DNA of 64,000 nucleotides, taken from NCBI RefSeq assembly GCF_017814945.1, contig NZ_JAGIPX010000010.1, forward strand, positions 128-64,127, written 5' to 3'. This stretch comes from Paraburkholderia sp. LEh10. Its GTDB lineage: Bacteria > Pseudomonadota > Gammaproteobacteria > Burkholderiales > Burkholderiaceae. Under the pieces are notes generated by a model. The model saw only the letters and a program-made list of their open reading frames with translations, was not told the DNA's origin and made no database searches. Each line of letters opens with the position of its first letter. Within the stretch, counting starts at the first letter, position 1. This document shows positions 35,294 through 43,892 of this stretch, one piece after another. Position numbers and translations under genes: made by a program.

Positions 35294-36208
35294 TCAGCGC
35301 AACGCAACGCGTTGCAATACGCTGATCGGGCCGAGCCGCTCGATCAGGTCCATCTGCGCCGCGTCGCGCACGAACAGCGAACCGGCGAATCCCAGTGCGT
35401 TCACCGACACGCCTTCCACGCGCTCGGCCGAACGCGGCACGAGCAGCATCCATTGACGCGTGACGAGCAGGTTGTAGGGCATCGACTGGCAGCGTTCACC
35501 GTCGATTTCGATGGCGCCGACGCCTGTTGCTTCGAGCAGCGCATGATAGCTGTCGAGCGCCGACTTCGCCGCGCCGGCCGACGCCGGAGGGTCGAGCGCG
35601 ACACGCATGAAGGCGTGACGAAAAGGCAGTCCCCGTATGCGTCCCACTGGACCATCGCCATGCGCCACAGCCGTCGACAGCAGCGCTTCGATGGGCACAG
35701 ACGGCCCGGCGTCGGCAAGCGGCAGCGGCACGATTTGCAGATGCTTGTGCGGCTGACTCGCGCCCGCCTCCGCGCCGGCGTTATAAAAACCGATGCCGTC
35801 GAATTCGGCCATGCAGGCGAGCAGCGACGCGAAGTCCGCGAGATCGAGCAGCGCCTCTTGCCGCTCGAATCGCCGCGTGACGATCAGCAGGTGATAGTCG
35901 ATGACGTTGAACTTGTTGAGCAAGGCCAGATGCGTATCGGAGATATCGGCGACGAACAGGTCCGGCTCGTACGGCAGAAACGGATTGGCCGTGGCTCGCG
36001 CCTGCGGTTGAAGCTTGCGCGCCTGCAGACGTTGCTGCTCCTTGCGGGTGAGGCTCGACACTTGCCGCACCACGAAGGGAATGCCGCCGCTTTCGATCTC
36101 CACCTGCACGGTGTCGATGCGTTGCAGCGCGCCGCAGCGCAGCGCGTGCTCCGTTTGCCGCAGGATGGCGGGCCACAGTGTACCGGGTGCGAGGCGTGGT
36201 TGTTCCAT
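35294..36208 (-). CDS. Ap4A phosphorylase (ATP adenylyltransferase)
   Basis: 304 residues of the HIT superfamily, APA1/2 type. The HxHxQ signature is ASQPHKHLQIVPLP, close to the middle, and the N- and C-terminal blocks (FLPYEPDLFVADISDTHLAL, CQSMPYNLLVTRQWMLLVPR) match this family. It would split diadenosine tetraphosphate with phosphate to ATP plus ADP, a nucleotide-salvage or alarmone step in the cytoplasm. It is 82 bases downstream of the adenosine-specific kinase gene on the same strand; both act on adenosine compounds. Confidence 0.9.
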   Translation of the reverse strand: MEQPRLAPGTLWPAILRQTEHALRCGALQRIDTVQVEIESGGIPFVVRQVSSLTRKEQQRLQARKLQPQARATANPFLPYEPDLFVADISDTHLALLNKFNVIDYHLLIVTRRFERQEALLDLADFASLLACMAEFDGIGFYNAGAEAGASQPHKHLQIVPLPLADAGPSVPIEALLSTAVAHGDGPVGRIRGLPFRHAFMRVALDPPASAGAAKSALDSYHALLEATGVGAIEIDGERCQSMPYNLLVTRQWMLLVPRSAERVEGVSVNALGFAGSLFVRDAAQMDLIERLGPISVLQRVALR

Positions 36209-36290
36209 GGATCGTCGGGGCGATACGTTCCGGGTTGCGCGACTGATCGGCGATCGAGCGCAGAAGTGCCGAAGCGCAGAAGCGCCGAAG

Positions 36291-36776
36291 CTAGAGCTTG
36301 TAGCCGATCGTGCGCAACAGGTCCTTGCGCCATTGCACGTCTTCTGCGCCTTCGACGCCGAGCGGCGTGAATCCGTCGATCACGCCGACGATGCCGCGTC
36401 CCTGATCCGTTTGCGCGACCAGCACCTCGACCGGGTTTGCCGTCGCGCAGAAGATGCGGCACACCTCCGGCACCATCTTGAGCGCATTCAGCACGTTGAC
36501 GGGGAAAAAGCCATCGCCGAGAAATACGAAGAAGCTGTGGCCAGCGGCGACCTTCTGCGCATTCTCGCTCGCCATCTCGACGAGGCTTTCGTCGTTGCCC
36601 GAGCAGCGCACGAGGCGCTTGCCCGACGCCTCGCAAAACGCGATGCCGAACTTGATGCCGGGCACCGCGCCGACCAACGCCTCGTGAATATCCTCGACGG
36701 ATTTGATGAAATGGGTTTGCCCAAGAATGAAGTTGGTCGCTTCGGGCTTGACGACGGTGACGGCGGACAATTGCAT
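36291..36776 (-). CDS. Adenosine-specific kinase (DUF355 family)
   Basis: 161 residues of the small adenosine-kinase family found mostly in archaea. Landmarks: VKPEATNFILGQTHFIKSVE, FGIAFCEASGKRLVR and GVIDGFTPLGVEG. Unlike PfkB-type adenosine kinases it has no GxGD motif. It is placed directly before Ap4A phosphorylase in one probable operon. ATG 36776 begins MQLSAVTVVKP; the extension to 36818 is noncoding-looking. Confidence 0.9.
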   Translation of the reverse strand: MQLSAVTVVKPEATNFILGQTHFIKSVEDIHEALVGAVPGIKFGIAFCEASGKRLVRCSGNDESLVEMASENAQKVAAGHSFFVFLGDGFFPVNVLNALKMVPEVCRIFCATANPVEVLVAQTDQGRGIVGVIDGFTPLGVEGAEDVQWRKDLLRTIGYKL

Positions 36777-37225
36777 GGCGGACCTCGCTCCGTTGCGGCA
36801 GAACGGCGATGAAGACACGTGGACTGCGCACGAACCCCGCTTCGCAGACGGTCGCCGGGCAGTCTCGCCTTTTGCACTGCATCTAGCCTAGACCGAAGCG
36901 CGCGCGAGGGAAAGCTCGATGCGGCGAACCGGCCGCATGCCCGCAGGCCGCCCGTCGCGGCGTGCGGGGCGATGATCGATGCCACGGCTTCGCTGTGTCA
37001 TCCGTTCGCGTCGTTGCTTTCCGGCGTCTGTGTCCGGCTTTACGTCCGCCGGGCAGCATTCGACAACGAAGTCCAAATCGTCGAAAATCGTGAGCCTTGT
37101 ACGCGAGAACTGTTCAATGCCGCGGCCGAACGATCGATTCGTCCGGACTGGCCGCGCTGTTTCTAGCTGCGCGAAAGACTCCCCTCTATCCCGCGAGTGC
37201 GCTTTCGCGTCAGACCTGCTGGCGA
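36777..37225. other. Intergenic region, 449 bases
   Basis: Divergent spacer between the adenosine-specific kinase and the EamA exporter. Short ORFs here have no conserved look. No terminator, repeat or operator was recognised. Confidence 0.5.
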
Positions 37226-38179
37226 ATGTCGATGAGAAAAACACTGGACGGCCTGGCCGTCTCAAGCATGGTGATCCTGTGTCTGATCTGGGGGCTGCAA
37301 CAAGCCGCGATGAAGGCGGTCGCGGCGGATGTCGCGCCGCTGCTTCAGGTGGCGCTGCGCTCCGGCGTCGCCGCGGTGCTGGTGTGGGTGTTCGGTCGGC
37401 TGATCGTGCGCGACCGTTGGCTGGCGGGTGTCGCGCGCGGGCCGGGATCGCTGGTTGGCGTGCTGTTCGCCGCCGAGTTTCTGTTCGTCGCCGAGGGCCT
37501 GCGCTTTACGACGGCCTCGCATATGGCCGTTTTCGTGTACACAGCGCCGATGTTCGCGGCCGTCGGCCTGCAAATGGTGCTGCCTGCCGAGCGGATGACG
37601 CGCGCGCAGTGGACGGGCATTGCAATCGCCTTCGTGGGCATCGTCATTACGTTTGTCGGGCCGGGCGCGACAGGACGCGCCGATCCTTCCGCGTCCGACT
37701 GGATGCTCGGCGATCTGCTGGGCATCTGCGCGGGCGCCGCCTGGGGCCTGACGACAGTGGCCGTTCGCGCCACACGCCTGAGCGACGCACCCGCCACGCA
37801 GACGCTGTTCTATCAGCTGGCATGGGCCTTCGTGGTGCCGCTGCCGTTCGCGGTGATCTCGGGCCAGTCCCATTTTCACGGTACGCCGCTCGCGTGGGCG
37901 AGCCTCGGCTTCCAGGCGATCGTCGTCTGCTTCGGCACCTACGTCGCGTGGTTCTGGCTGCTGAGGATCTATCTCGCGTCGCGGCTCGGCGTGCTGTCGT
38001 TCATGTCGCCGCTGTTCGGCGTTGCGATGGGCGCGTTGCTGCTGCATGAGCGGCTCGATCCGACCTTTATCGCGGGCGCCGCGCTCGTGCTGGCGGGGAT
38101 GCTGGTCGTCAACGGCCGCGAGTGGCTGAAATACATGCTCGCGCGGCAACGGCGCGACGGCAGGCACGGCGCCGCATGA
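37226..38179 (+). CDS. EamA-family (DMT) exporter
   Basis: 317 residues with ten predicted membrane helices in two EamA halves, for example VSSMVILCLIWGLQQAAMKA and FGTYVAWFWLLRIYLASRLG. The DMT superfamily exports amino acids or other small metabolites; substrate unknown. ATG 37226 (MSMRKTL) or ATG 37232 may be used; neither has a strong ribosome site. No close operon partner. Confidence 0.85.
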   Translation: MSMRKTLDGLAVSSMVILCLIWGLQQAAMKAVAADVAPLLQVALRSGVAAVLVWVFGRLIVRDRWLAGVARGPGSLVGVLFAAEFLFVAEGLRFTTASHMAVFVYTAPMFAAVGLQMVLPAERMTRAQWTGIAIAFVGIVITFVGPGATGRADPSASDWMLGDLLGICAGAAWGLTTVAVRATRLSDAPATQTLFYQLAWAFVVPLPFAVISGQSHFHGTPLAWASLGFQAIVVCFGTYVAWFWLLRIYLASRLGVLSFMSPLFGVAMGALLLHERLDPTFIAGAALVLAGMLVVNGREWLKYMLARQRRDGRHGAA

Positions 38180-38499
38180 GCGGACGGGTCGTCCACGCGA
38201 ACCGGGTTGCGCACGGAATCGAAGCAATACGGTCCGCCGCGCGCACTGCAGCCGCACGGTCCGTCGCAGTGCCGCTGCAGCTCACCCGTCATTCCACGTG
38301 ATGCCGGGGTCAGCCCGACGCGTGCACCGCCCGGCGTCGGCCGCCGCGCGACCCTTCATTTGCGGCAGCTCGACTCAGCCCCTAACATCCACAGTCGGAC
38401 CAGCGGGTTGCGTTCGCCGCATGGCGACGTGTCTGGCCGCATGGCCGATGCGACTCCGGGCCGCGCTGGAAGCACTGTTCTTCGACTGGAGCAATCCCG
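38180..38499. other. Intergenic region, 320 bases
   Basis: Spacer between the EamA gene and the alcohol dehydrogenase gene. I see no gene or motif. TGGAG at 38487-38491 is the ribosome site for the dehydrogenase. Confidence 0.5.
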
Positions 38500-39516
38500 A
38501 TGCGAAAGATGAGAGCGGTACAGGTCGGCAGTCCAAATGGGGCGCTGGAGATCGTGGAGCGTGACGTGCCCGCGCCCGGCGCCGGCCAGGTGTTGATCAA
38601 GGTGCAGGCGTGCGGCATCTGTCACAGCGACTCGCTGACGAAGGAAGGCTTGTGGCCGGGCCTGCAGTATCCGCGCGTGCCGGGGCATGAAGTGGCGGGC
38701 GTGATCGACACGCTGGGCGCGGGCGTCGACGGATGGAAGGCGGGCGAGCGCGTCGGCGTGGGCTGGCATGGCGGCCACTGCGGGCATTGCGCGAACTGCC
38801 GGCGCGGCCACTTCGTCGTCTGCGAGAAGGGGCAGGTGCCGGGCATCAGCTACGACGGCGGCTATGCCGAGTATCTCGTCGCACCCGTCGAAGCCCTCGC
38901 GCGCATGCCCGCAGAACTCAACGATGTCGATGCCGCACCGCTGCTTTGCGCGGGCATCACCACGTTCAACGCATTGCGCAACAGCGGCGCGCGCGCGGGC
39001 GATCTCGTCGCGATTCTCGGCATCGGCGGACTGGGGCACCTCGGCGTGCAGTTCGCGCAGCGGATGGGCTTCCGCACGGTCGCGATCGCGCGCGGCGAGG
39101 ACAAGGCGCCGCTCGCGAAGCAGCTTGGCGCGCATCATTACATTGACAGCCGCACGCAGAATGTCGCCGACGCGCTGCGGGCGCTGGGCGGCGCGAAGAT
39201 CATTCTGGCGACCGTGACGAACGGCGACGCGATGACGGCCACGCTCGGCGGCCTCGCGCTCGACGGCAAGCTGATTATCCTCGGCGTCGCGGACAAGCCC
39301 ATCGAGGTGCCCGCCGTCCAGTTCATCATGGGCCGCAATGCGGTGGTGGGCTGGCCTTCGGGCACGTCGGCCGATTCGGAGGACACGCTTGCGTTCAGCG
39401 CGCTCGCCGGCGTCAAGCCGATGATCGAAACCTATCCGCTCGAACGCGCCGCCGAAGCGTACGACCGCATGATGAGCGGCGCCGCGCGCTTTCGCGTGGT
39501 GCTGACGATGAGCTAG
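38500..39516 (+). CDS. Zinc-dependent alcohol dehydrogenase
   Basis: 338 residues. Catalytic zinc region ACGICHSDSLTKEG with PRVPGHEVAGVID, four structural-zinc cysteines in HCGHCANCRRGHFVVC, and NAD loop ILGIGGLGHLGVQFAQ. It is close to AdhA/YahK-like enzymes oxidising primary alcohols or reducing aldehydes. The ATG at 38500 has TGGAG 8 bases before it, and an ATG three codons later is also possible. It may contribute to alcohol or aldehyde conversion, but it is 19 kb away from the methanol cluster and need not be linked. Confidence 0.93.
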   Translation: MRKMRAVQVGSPNGALEIVERDVPAPGAGQVLIKVQACGICHSDSLTKEGLWPGLQYPRVPGHEVAGVIDTLGAGVDGWKAGERVGVGWHGGHCGHCANCRRGHFVVCEKGQVPGISYDGGYAEYLVAPVEALARMPAELNDVDAAPLLCAGITTFNALRNSGARAGDLVAILGIGGLGHLGVQFAQRMGFRTVAIARGEDKAPLAKQLGAHHYIDSRTQNVADALRALGGAKIILATVTNGDAMTATLGGLALDGKLIILGVADKPIEVPAVQFIMGRNAVVGWPSGTSADSEDTLAFSALAGVKPMIETYPLERAAEAYDRMMSGAARFRVVLTMS

Positions 39517-39533
39517 CCGCATCGATGCAGCGC

Positions 39534-39562
39534 ACGGCCGCCCGCAGCGCGACGGCGGCCGT
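39534..39562 (+). terminator. Hairpin after the alcohol dehydrogenase gene
   Basis: Perfect 9-bp stem, ACGGCCGCC at 39534-39542 pairing with GGCGGCCGT at 39554-39562, loop of 11 bases. It begins 17 bases after the stop codon. The first T run comes about 20 bases later, so it is an imperfect intrinsic terminator. Confidence 0.5.
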
Positions 39563-39570
39563 CATGCCGT

Positions 39571-39619
39571 CTACACCCTCTTTTCGGCTGCACCTTTTTT
39601 CCCCTACACCCTCTTTTCG
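39571..39619. repeat. Direct repeat CTACACCCTCTTTTCG
   Basis: A 16-base sequence occurs at 39571-39586 and 39604-39619, spaced by 33 bases, in the 230-base gap before the DUF3348 gene. It could be a regulator site for the downstream operon. Confidence 0.5.
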
Positions 39620-39746
39620 CCGGCACCCTTTATCCGCGGGGCCTCCGGCCGTTTTCGAAGCGTTGCGCGGCGCCTGTCGATACTTACGCAAGGCAGCCTC
39701 GGCCCCGACAGCGTGTAAACTGCTGCCTTTTTGAGTCTCCGGTGGT

Positions 39747-40493
39747 ATGGTTCAAGCCCCTCAGCGCACGGCTGTCAGCGGTCCGACGCTGATTCGCCTG
39801 CTTGCCCGGCTGACGGCCGTCGACGCTCCCGCCTCCAGCCAGTCGCTGTCGGACCAGTTGAGCCAGTGGCTCGGCTGGACCGACGCCATTGCGCTCTCGT
39901 CAGCGCTGAACGGCAGTCCGCCCGCTGGCGCCTGCGCGGCGCGCGCGTCGACGGGCAGCGCCGAGAGCGAGTGCGCGCGCTTGCGCGCGTCGCTCGCGCA
40001 AGCGATTGCCGGCGACAGCGCGTTTGCCACGGCGCGGCGGCGCGGCAAGGCGCCTGCGCCCGCTCAGGACGCGCCGCAGGGCCCGGACGTCGATTACGCG
40101 GATTTCCGCCAGCGTTATCTCGCGCTGCAGCAGACGATGGAAACCCGCATCGGCAATCTGCGCGGCCGCCTGCGCGCGATGCTGGCCGCGCGCGCGCCCG
40201 GCATGACGCGGCTCGCCGTGGTGGACGCGATCATGGAGCGGGCGCTGGGCGCGCGTGAGCGCAACCTGCTGGGCGCCGTGCCCGGACTCCTCGGCGCGCA
40301 TTTCGAGCGTTTGCGCGCGGCCGGGCAGCACGCGCCCGACGACGGGCAAACGGCTGCGGCGCAAACCGCCGCAGCGGGGCCCAGCGCGTGGCTCGACGCG
40401 TTTCGCAAGGACATGCAGAGCGTGTTGCTCGCGGAACTGGAGATTCGTTTTCAACCGGTCGAAGGGCTGCTTGCCGCCCTTCGCAGCAGCTAA
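39747..40493 (+). CDS. DUF3348 protein, first gene of the motor-like operon
   Basis: 248 residues, no signal or membrane helix. Recognisable as DUF3348 by the N-terminal GPTLIRLLARLTAVD and the middle region DYADFRQRYLALQQTMETRI followed by AMLAARAPGMTRLAVVDAIM. The middle is probably a coiled-coil or helical bundle, and Ala/Gln-rich linkers are variable. Function unknown. It leads the operon 39747-43881, stopping 10 bases before the channel gene. A cytoplasmic partner of the membrane motor is the most natural reading (inference). Confidence 0.83.
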   Translation: MVQAPQRTAVSGPTLIRLLARLTAVDAPASSQSLSDQLSQWLGWTDAIALSSALNGSPPAGACAARASTGSAESECARLRASLAQAIAGDSAFATARRRGKAPAPAQDAPQGPDVDYADFRQRYLALQQTMETRIGNLRGRLRAMLAARAPGMTRLAVVDAIMERALGARERNLLGAVPGLLGAHFERLRAAGQHAPDDGQTAAAQTAAAGPSAWLDAFRKDMQSVLLAELEIRFQPVEGLLAALRSS

Positions 40494-40503
40494 CTGGGAC
40501 AAG

Positions 40504-42603
40504 ATGTCCAGATATCGCATTGAATTGGTCGCTGTTTTTGTCGTCGGTCTGATTGCAGTTGCGTGGGTCGGCGCCGGCTATGTCGTGACGAACCCCATGG
40601 CGCTCGCCGTCACGATGCTGGTTGCCGCCTGCTATGCGGCGGGCGCGTACGAACTGCAGCGCTACCAGCAGGCCACTTCCACATTGGCGCGTGCCGTCGG
40701 GGAACTGAACGCGCCGCCGCCTCGCCTCGCCGCCTGGCTCGAACAGTTGCACCCCACGCTGCGCAACCCGGTGCGCATGCGGATAGAGGGCGAGCGGGTG
40801 GCCTTGCCGCGCCCGGCGCTCACACCCTATCTGGTCGGGCTGCTGGTGCTGCTCGGCATGCTAGGCACGCTGCTGGGCATGGTCGCGACCCTGCGCGGCA
40901 CGGGCGCCGCGCTGGAAAGCGCGACGGACCTGCAGGCGATCCGCGCGTCGCTTGCCGCGCCTGTGAAGGGGCTCGGCTTTGCATTCGGCACGTCGATTGC
41001 CGGCGTGGCCACGTCGGCGATGCTAGGACTGCTGTCGGCGTTGTGCCGGCGCGAGCGGACACAGGCCGCGCAACGGCTCGACGCGAAGATCTCGACGACC
41101 TTGCGCATCTTTTCGCAGAGCCAGCAGCGCGAGGAAACCTTCAGGCTGATGCAGCGGCAGGCCGAAACGATGCCCGTGCTGGTCGATCGCCTGCAGACGA
41201 TGATGACGGCCATCGAGCAGCAAAGCCTCGTGCTGAACGAGCGGCTGATCGCGAACCAGCATGCGTTTCACGCGAGGACGGACTCGGCTTATGCGCGTCT
41301 TGCTTCGTCCGTCGCGCAGGCGCTGAAGGACAGCGCGGCCGAGAGCGCCCGTGCCGCGGGCGCCGCGTTGCAGCCCGCCGTCGAGGCGACGATGGCCGGC
41401 CACGCGCGCGAGATGGCGTCGCTGCGCGAAACCGTCGAGCAGGCCGTTCAGCGGCAACTGGACGGGCTGTCGACGGGCTTTGCGGCGACGACGGCAAACG
41501 TCGCGGACGTGTGGCGCAGCGCGCTGGAAGGGCATCGACGGTCGAGCGAGTCGATGGCGGAAGATTGGCGCGCGTCGCTCGAGCGCTTCAGCGAGACCTT
41601 CGAGCAACGCTCGGCGAGTCTGCTCGAAGGCGTCTCGGCGCGGCTCGACGCGACGGCGGCGCATGCCGCTGAAGCATGGAACGATGCGCTGTCCCGGCAG
41701 GAGCGCGCCAGCGAGAAGATCGCGGACCACAACCAGCAAGCCCTCGCGACGGCGGCGGCGACCTTCGGGCAGCACGCGACGGCGCTGCTGCGCGCCGTGG
41801 ACGACGCACATGCCGAGCTGCACGCTGAACTGGCGTCGCGCGATGCGCAGCGTCTCGACGCGTGGAACGCGTCGCTGGGATCCATCGCCGCGACGCTGAG
41901 CAAGGAATGGGAAGAAGCGGGCGCGCGTAGCGCAAGCCGTCAACAGCAGATCTGCGACACGCTCGAACAGACGGCACGCGAGCTCTCCGCGCAGACGCAG
42001 GCGCATGCGAGCGGCACGATCGCCGAGATTTCACGGCTGGTGGAGGCCGCGTCGCAGGCGCCGCGCGCCGCGGCGGAAGTCGTCGCCGAACTGCGCCAGA
42101 AGCTTTCCGACAGCATGGTCCGCGACACCGCGATGCTAGAGGAGCGCAGCCGCCTGCTCGCGACGCTGGAAACCCTGCTCGATGCCGTGAACCACGCGTC
42201 GACGGAGCAGCGCACGGCCGTCGATGCGCTGGTCGCGACCTCCGCCGATCTGCTCGCGCGCGTGAGCACGCAGTTCACCGACAAGGTCGAAGCCGAAACC
42301 CGCAAGCTCAATGACGTCGCCGCGCAGGTCACGGGCAGCGCCGTCGAGGTGGCGAGCCTCGGCGAAGCGTTCGGCGTGGCCGTGCAACTGTTCGGCGAAT
42401 CGAACGACAAGCTGATGGCGCACCTGCAGCGCATCGAAGCCGCGCTCGACAAGTCGCTGATGCGCAGCGACGAGCAGCTTGCGTACTACGTCGCGCAGGC
42501 GAGGGAAGTCATCGATTTGAGCATGCTGTCGCAGAAGCAGATCGTCGAAGACCTGCAGCAGATTGCGGGCCAGCGTGCGTCGGCGGGAGCGGACGCGGCA
42601 TGA
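40504..42603 (+). CDS. MotA/TolQ/ExbB-like channel with ~500-residue coiled-coil tail (DUF802)
   Basis: 699 residues. Four membrane helices at about 6-28, 31-51, 106-130 and 155-181. The last two carry MotA/ExbB-type sequence: VLLGMLGTLLGMVATLRGTG and VKGLGFAFGTSIAGVATSAM. From about residue 190 to the end it is nearly all helical, Ala/Glu/Gln-rich, with the repeated RSALEGHRRSS and WRASLERFSETFEQRSASLL pattern of DUF802. This is the ZorA plan: proton channel plus a long intracellular tail. ATG 40504 is close behind the DUF3348 stop, and the stop overlaps the OmpA-like gene (ATGA). Confidence 0.85.
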   Translation: MSRYRIELVAVFVVGLIAVAWVGAGYVVTNPMALAVTMLVAACYAAGAYELQRYQQATSTLARAVGELNAPPPRLAAWLEQLHPTLRNPVRMRIEGERVALPRPALTPYLVGLLVLLGMLGTLLGMVATLRGTGAALESATDLQAIRASLAAPVKGLGFAFGTSIAGVATSAMLGLLSALCRRERTQAAQRLDAKISTTLRIFSQSQQREETFRLMQRQAETMPVLVDRLQTMMTAIEQQSLVLNERLIANQHAFHARTDSAYARLASSVAQALKDSAAESARAAGAALQPAVEATMAGHAREMASLRETVEQAVQRQLDGLSTGFAATTANVADVWRSALEGHRRSSESMAEDWRASLERFSETFEQRSASLLEGVSARLDATAAHAAEAWNDALSRQERASEKIADHNQQALATAAATFGQHATALLRAVDDAHAELHAELASRDAQRLDAWNASLGSIAATLSKEWEEAGARSASRQQQICDTLEQTARELSAQTQAHASGTIAEISRLVEAASQAPRAAAEVVAELRQKLSDSMVRDTAMLEERSRLLATLETLLDAVNHASTEQRTAVDALVATSADLLARVSTQFTDKVEAETRKLNDVAAQVTGSAVEVASLGEAFGVAVQLFGESNDKLMAHLQRIEAALDKSLMRSDEQLAYYVAQAREVIDLSMLSQKQIVEDLQQIAGQRASAGADAA

Positions 42604-43247
42604 GCGACGAAATCGACGGCGGCGTCGAGCCGACGATGCCCATCTGGGCGGCTTTCAGCGACCTGATGTCGGTGCTCCTCGGCGCGTTCGTGCTGATTCT
42701 GGTCGGCGTGATCGGCGTGCAACTCGAACTCTCGTCGCGGCTCGACGATGCTGTCAAGCAGCGGCAGATCGAAGCGCAGCGGCGCAAGACGCTCGAACAG
42801 GCGCTCGCGGGGCCGCTCGCGGCGGGCCGGGTGACGCTGGTCAACGGGCGCATCGGCATCAGCGGCAACGTGCTGTTTGCAATCAACTCCGATCAGTTGC
42901 AGCCGCAGGGGCGCGAACTGCTGAGGAGCCTCGCCGGGCCGCTGTCCGCGTACCTGAAGTCGCACGAAGAAATCCTGATGGTCAGCGGCTTCGCCGACGA
43001 TCAGCAGGTGCGCGCGGGCAACCGGCGCTTCGCGGATAACTGGGAGCTGTCGGCGCAGCGCGCGCTGACGGTGACGCGCGCGTTCATCGATGCGGGCATT
43101 CCCGCTTCGTCGGTGTTCGCGGCGGCGTTCGGCTCGGAGCAGCCTGTCAGCTCGAATGCCGACAATGAAGGCCGGGCCAAAAACCGGCGCGTCGAAATCG
43201 CGGCCGTCCCGAAACCGTCGACTGCCAACGGCGCTCAGCATGAGTAA
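42600..43247 (+). CDS. OmpA/MotB-like stator protein
   Basis: 215 residues: short cytoplasmic N-terminus, one membrane helix about 15-42 with Asp21 at its start (PIWAAFSDLMSVLLGAFVLI), like the proton-carrying Asp of MotB and ZorB. A coiled linker (RLDDAVKQRQIEAQRRKTLE) and a periplasmic OmpA peptidoglycan-binding domain (about 95-205, ending AKNRRVEI) follow. Such a protein pairs with the upstream MotA/ExbB-like channel as a 5:2 motor (inference). Starts inside the channel gene's stop and overlaps the DUF2894 gene by 8 bases. Confidence 0.88.
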   Translation: MSDEIDGGVEPTMPIWAAFSDLMSVLLGAFVLILVGVIGVQLELSSRLDDAVKQRQIEAQRRKTLEQALAGPLAAGRVTLVNGRIGISGNVLFAINSDQLQPQGRELLRSLAGPLSAYLKSHEEILMVSGFADDQQVRAGNRRFADNWELSAQRALTVTRAFIDAGIPASSVFAAAFGSEQPVSSNADNEGRAKNRRVEIAAVPKPSTANGAQHE

Positions 43248-43881
43248 CGGTGAATCGCACGCGCGGGCGATGCTCGACGCCTGGCGCGCGCAAGGCGCCG
43301 ATCGCTTCGATCCCGTGCGCTTTCACTTCATCGACGCGCTTGCGCGCCGCGCGGCGGGCCACACCGGGCAAGCGCGACGCATCCTCGACGAGCGCCTGTC
43401 GACGCTGCTCGAAGCCTATGCCGCCGATCTCGAAAGCAATGCTGCGATGACGGGCGGCGCGGATGGCGTGGCGCCCGTTCGCGGACCGCTGGCGGGACTC
43501 GTCCAGTATCTTGCGAGCCACACGGCGGCGCACGGCGAGCGCGAGCCGGCGGCCGGCACAATGGGTGTTGCATCGCCACGCCCCGAGTTGAAGGCGCTCG
43601 ACTACTTCCGGCAAACCTGGTCCAGGGTGAGCACGGAAAAGCAGTTGCGCCAGTCGCTGGAGCAGGTGCCCGGCAATGCCGGCCCGCTCAATTCGAGCAG
43701 CCTCGTGCACCGGTCGCTGTCGCTGATGCGCGAGTTGTCGCCCGGCTATCTGCAGCAGTTTCTGTCGTACGTCGATGCGTTGTCGTGGATGGAGCAGATC
43801 ACAGGCGGCGCGCTGCCACCCGTGAAAGAAGCGCCGCGCGCGGCGAGCGCGAAAAAGGGCGCGCGCAGCAAGCCGCGCTAG
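43240..43881 (+). CDS. DUF2894 protein, last gene of the motor-like operon
   Basis: 213 residues, soluble, no signal. DUF2894 family look: AMLDAWRAQGADRFDPVRFH, then FIDALARRAAGHTGQARRIL, and later DYFRQTWSRVSTEKQLRQSL plus LMRELSPGYLQQFLSYVDAL. The C-terminus is Lys/Arg-rich (AASAKKGARSKPR), possibly for nucleic acid or membrane contact. Function unknown. The ATG at 43240 overlaps the OmpA-like gene by 8 bases, so production is linked to the stator. Confidence 0.83.
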   Translation: MSNGESHARAMLDAWRAQGADRFDPVRFHFIDALARRAAGHTGQARRILDERLSTLLEAYAADLESNAAMTGGADGVAPVRGPLAGLVQYLASHTAAHGEREPAAGTMGVASPRPELKALDYFRQTWSRVSTEKQLRQSLEQVPGNAGPLNSSSLVHRSLSLMRELSPGYLQQFLSYVDALSWMEQITGGALPPVKEAPRAASAKKGARSKPR

Positions 43882-43892
43882 CGTGCGCTGCG

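Noticed and set aside
39747..43881. Calling the operon a Zorya defence system
   Set aside because: Only the motor-like pair fits; no ZorC, ZorD or ZorE homologue is visible.
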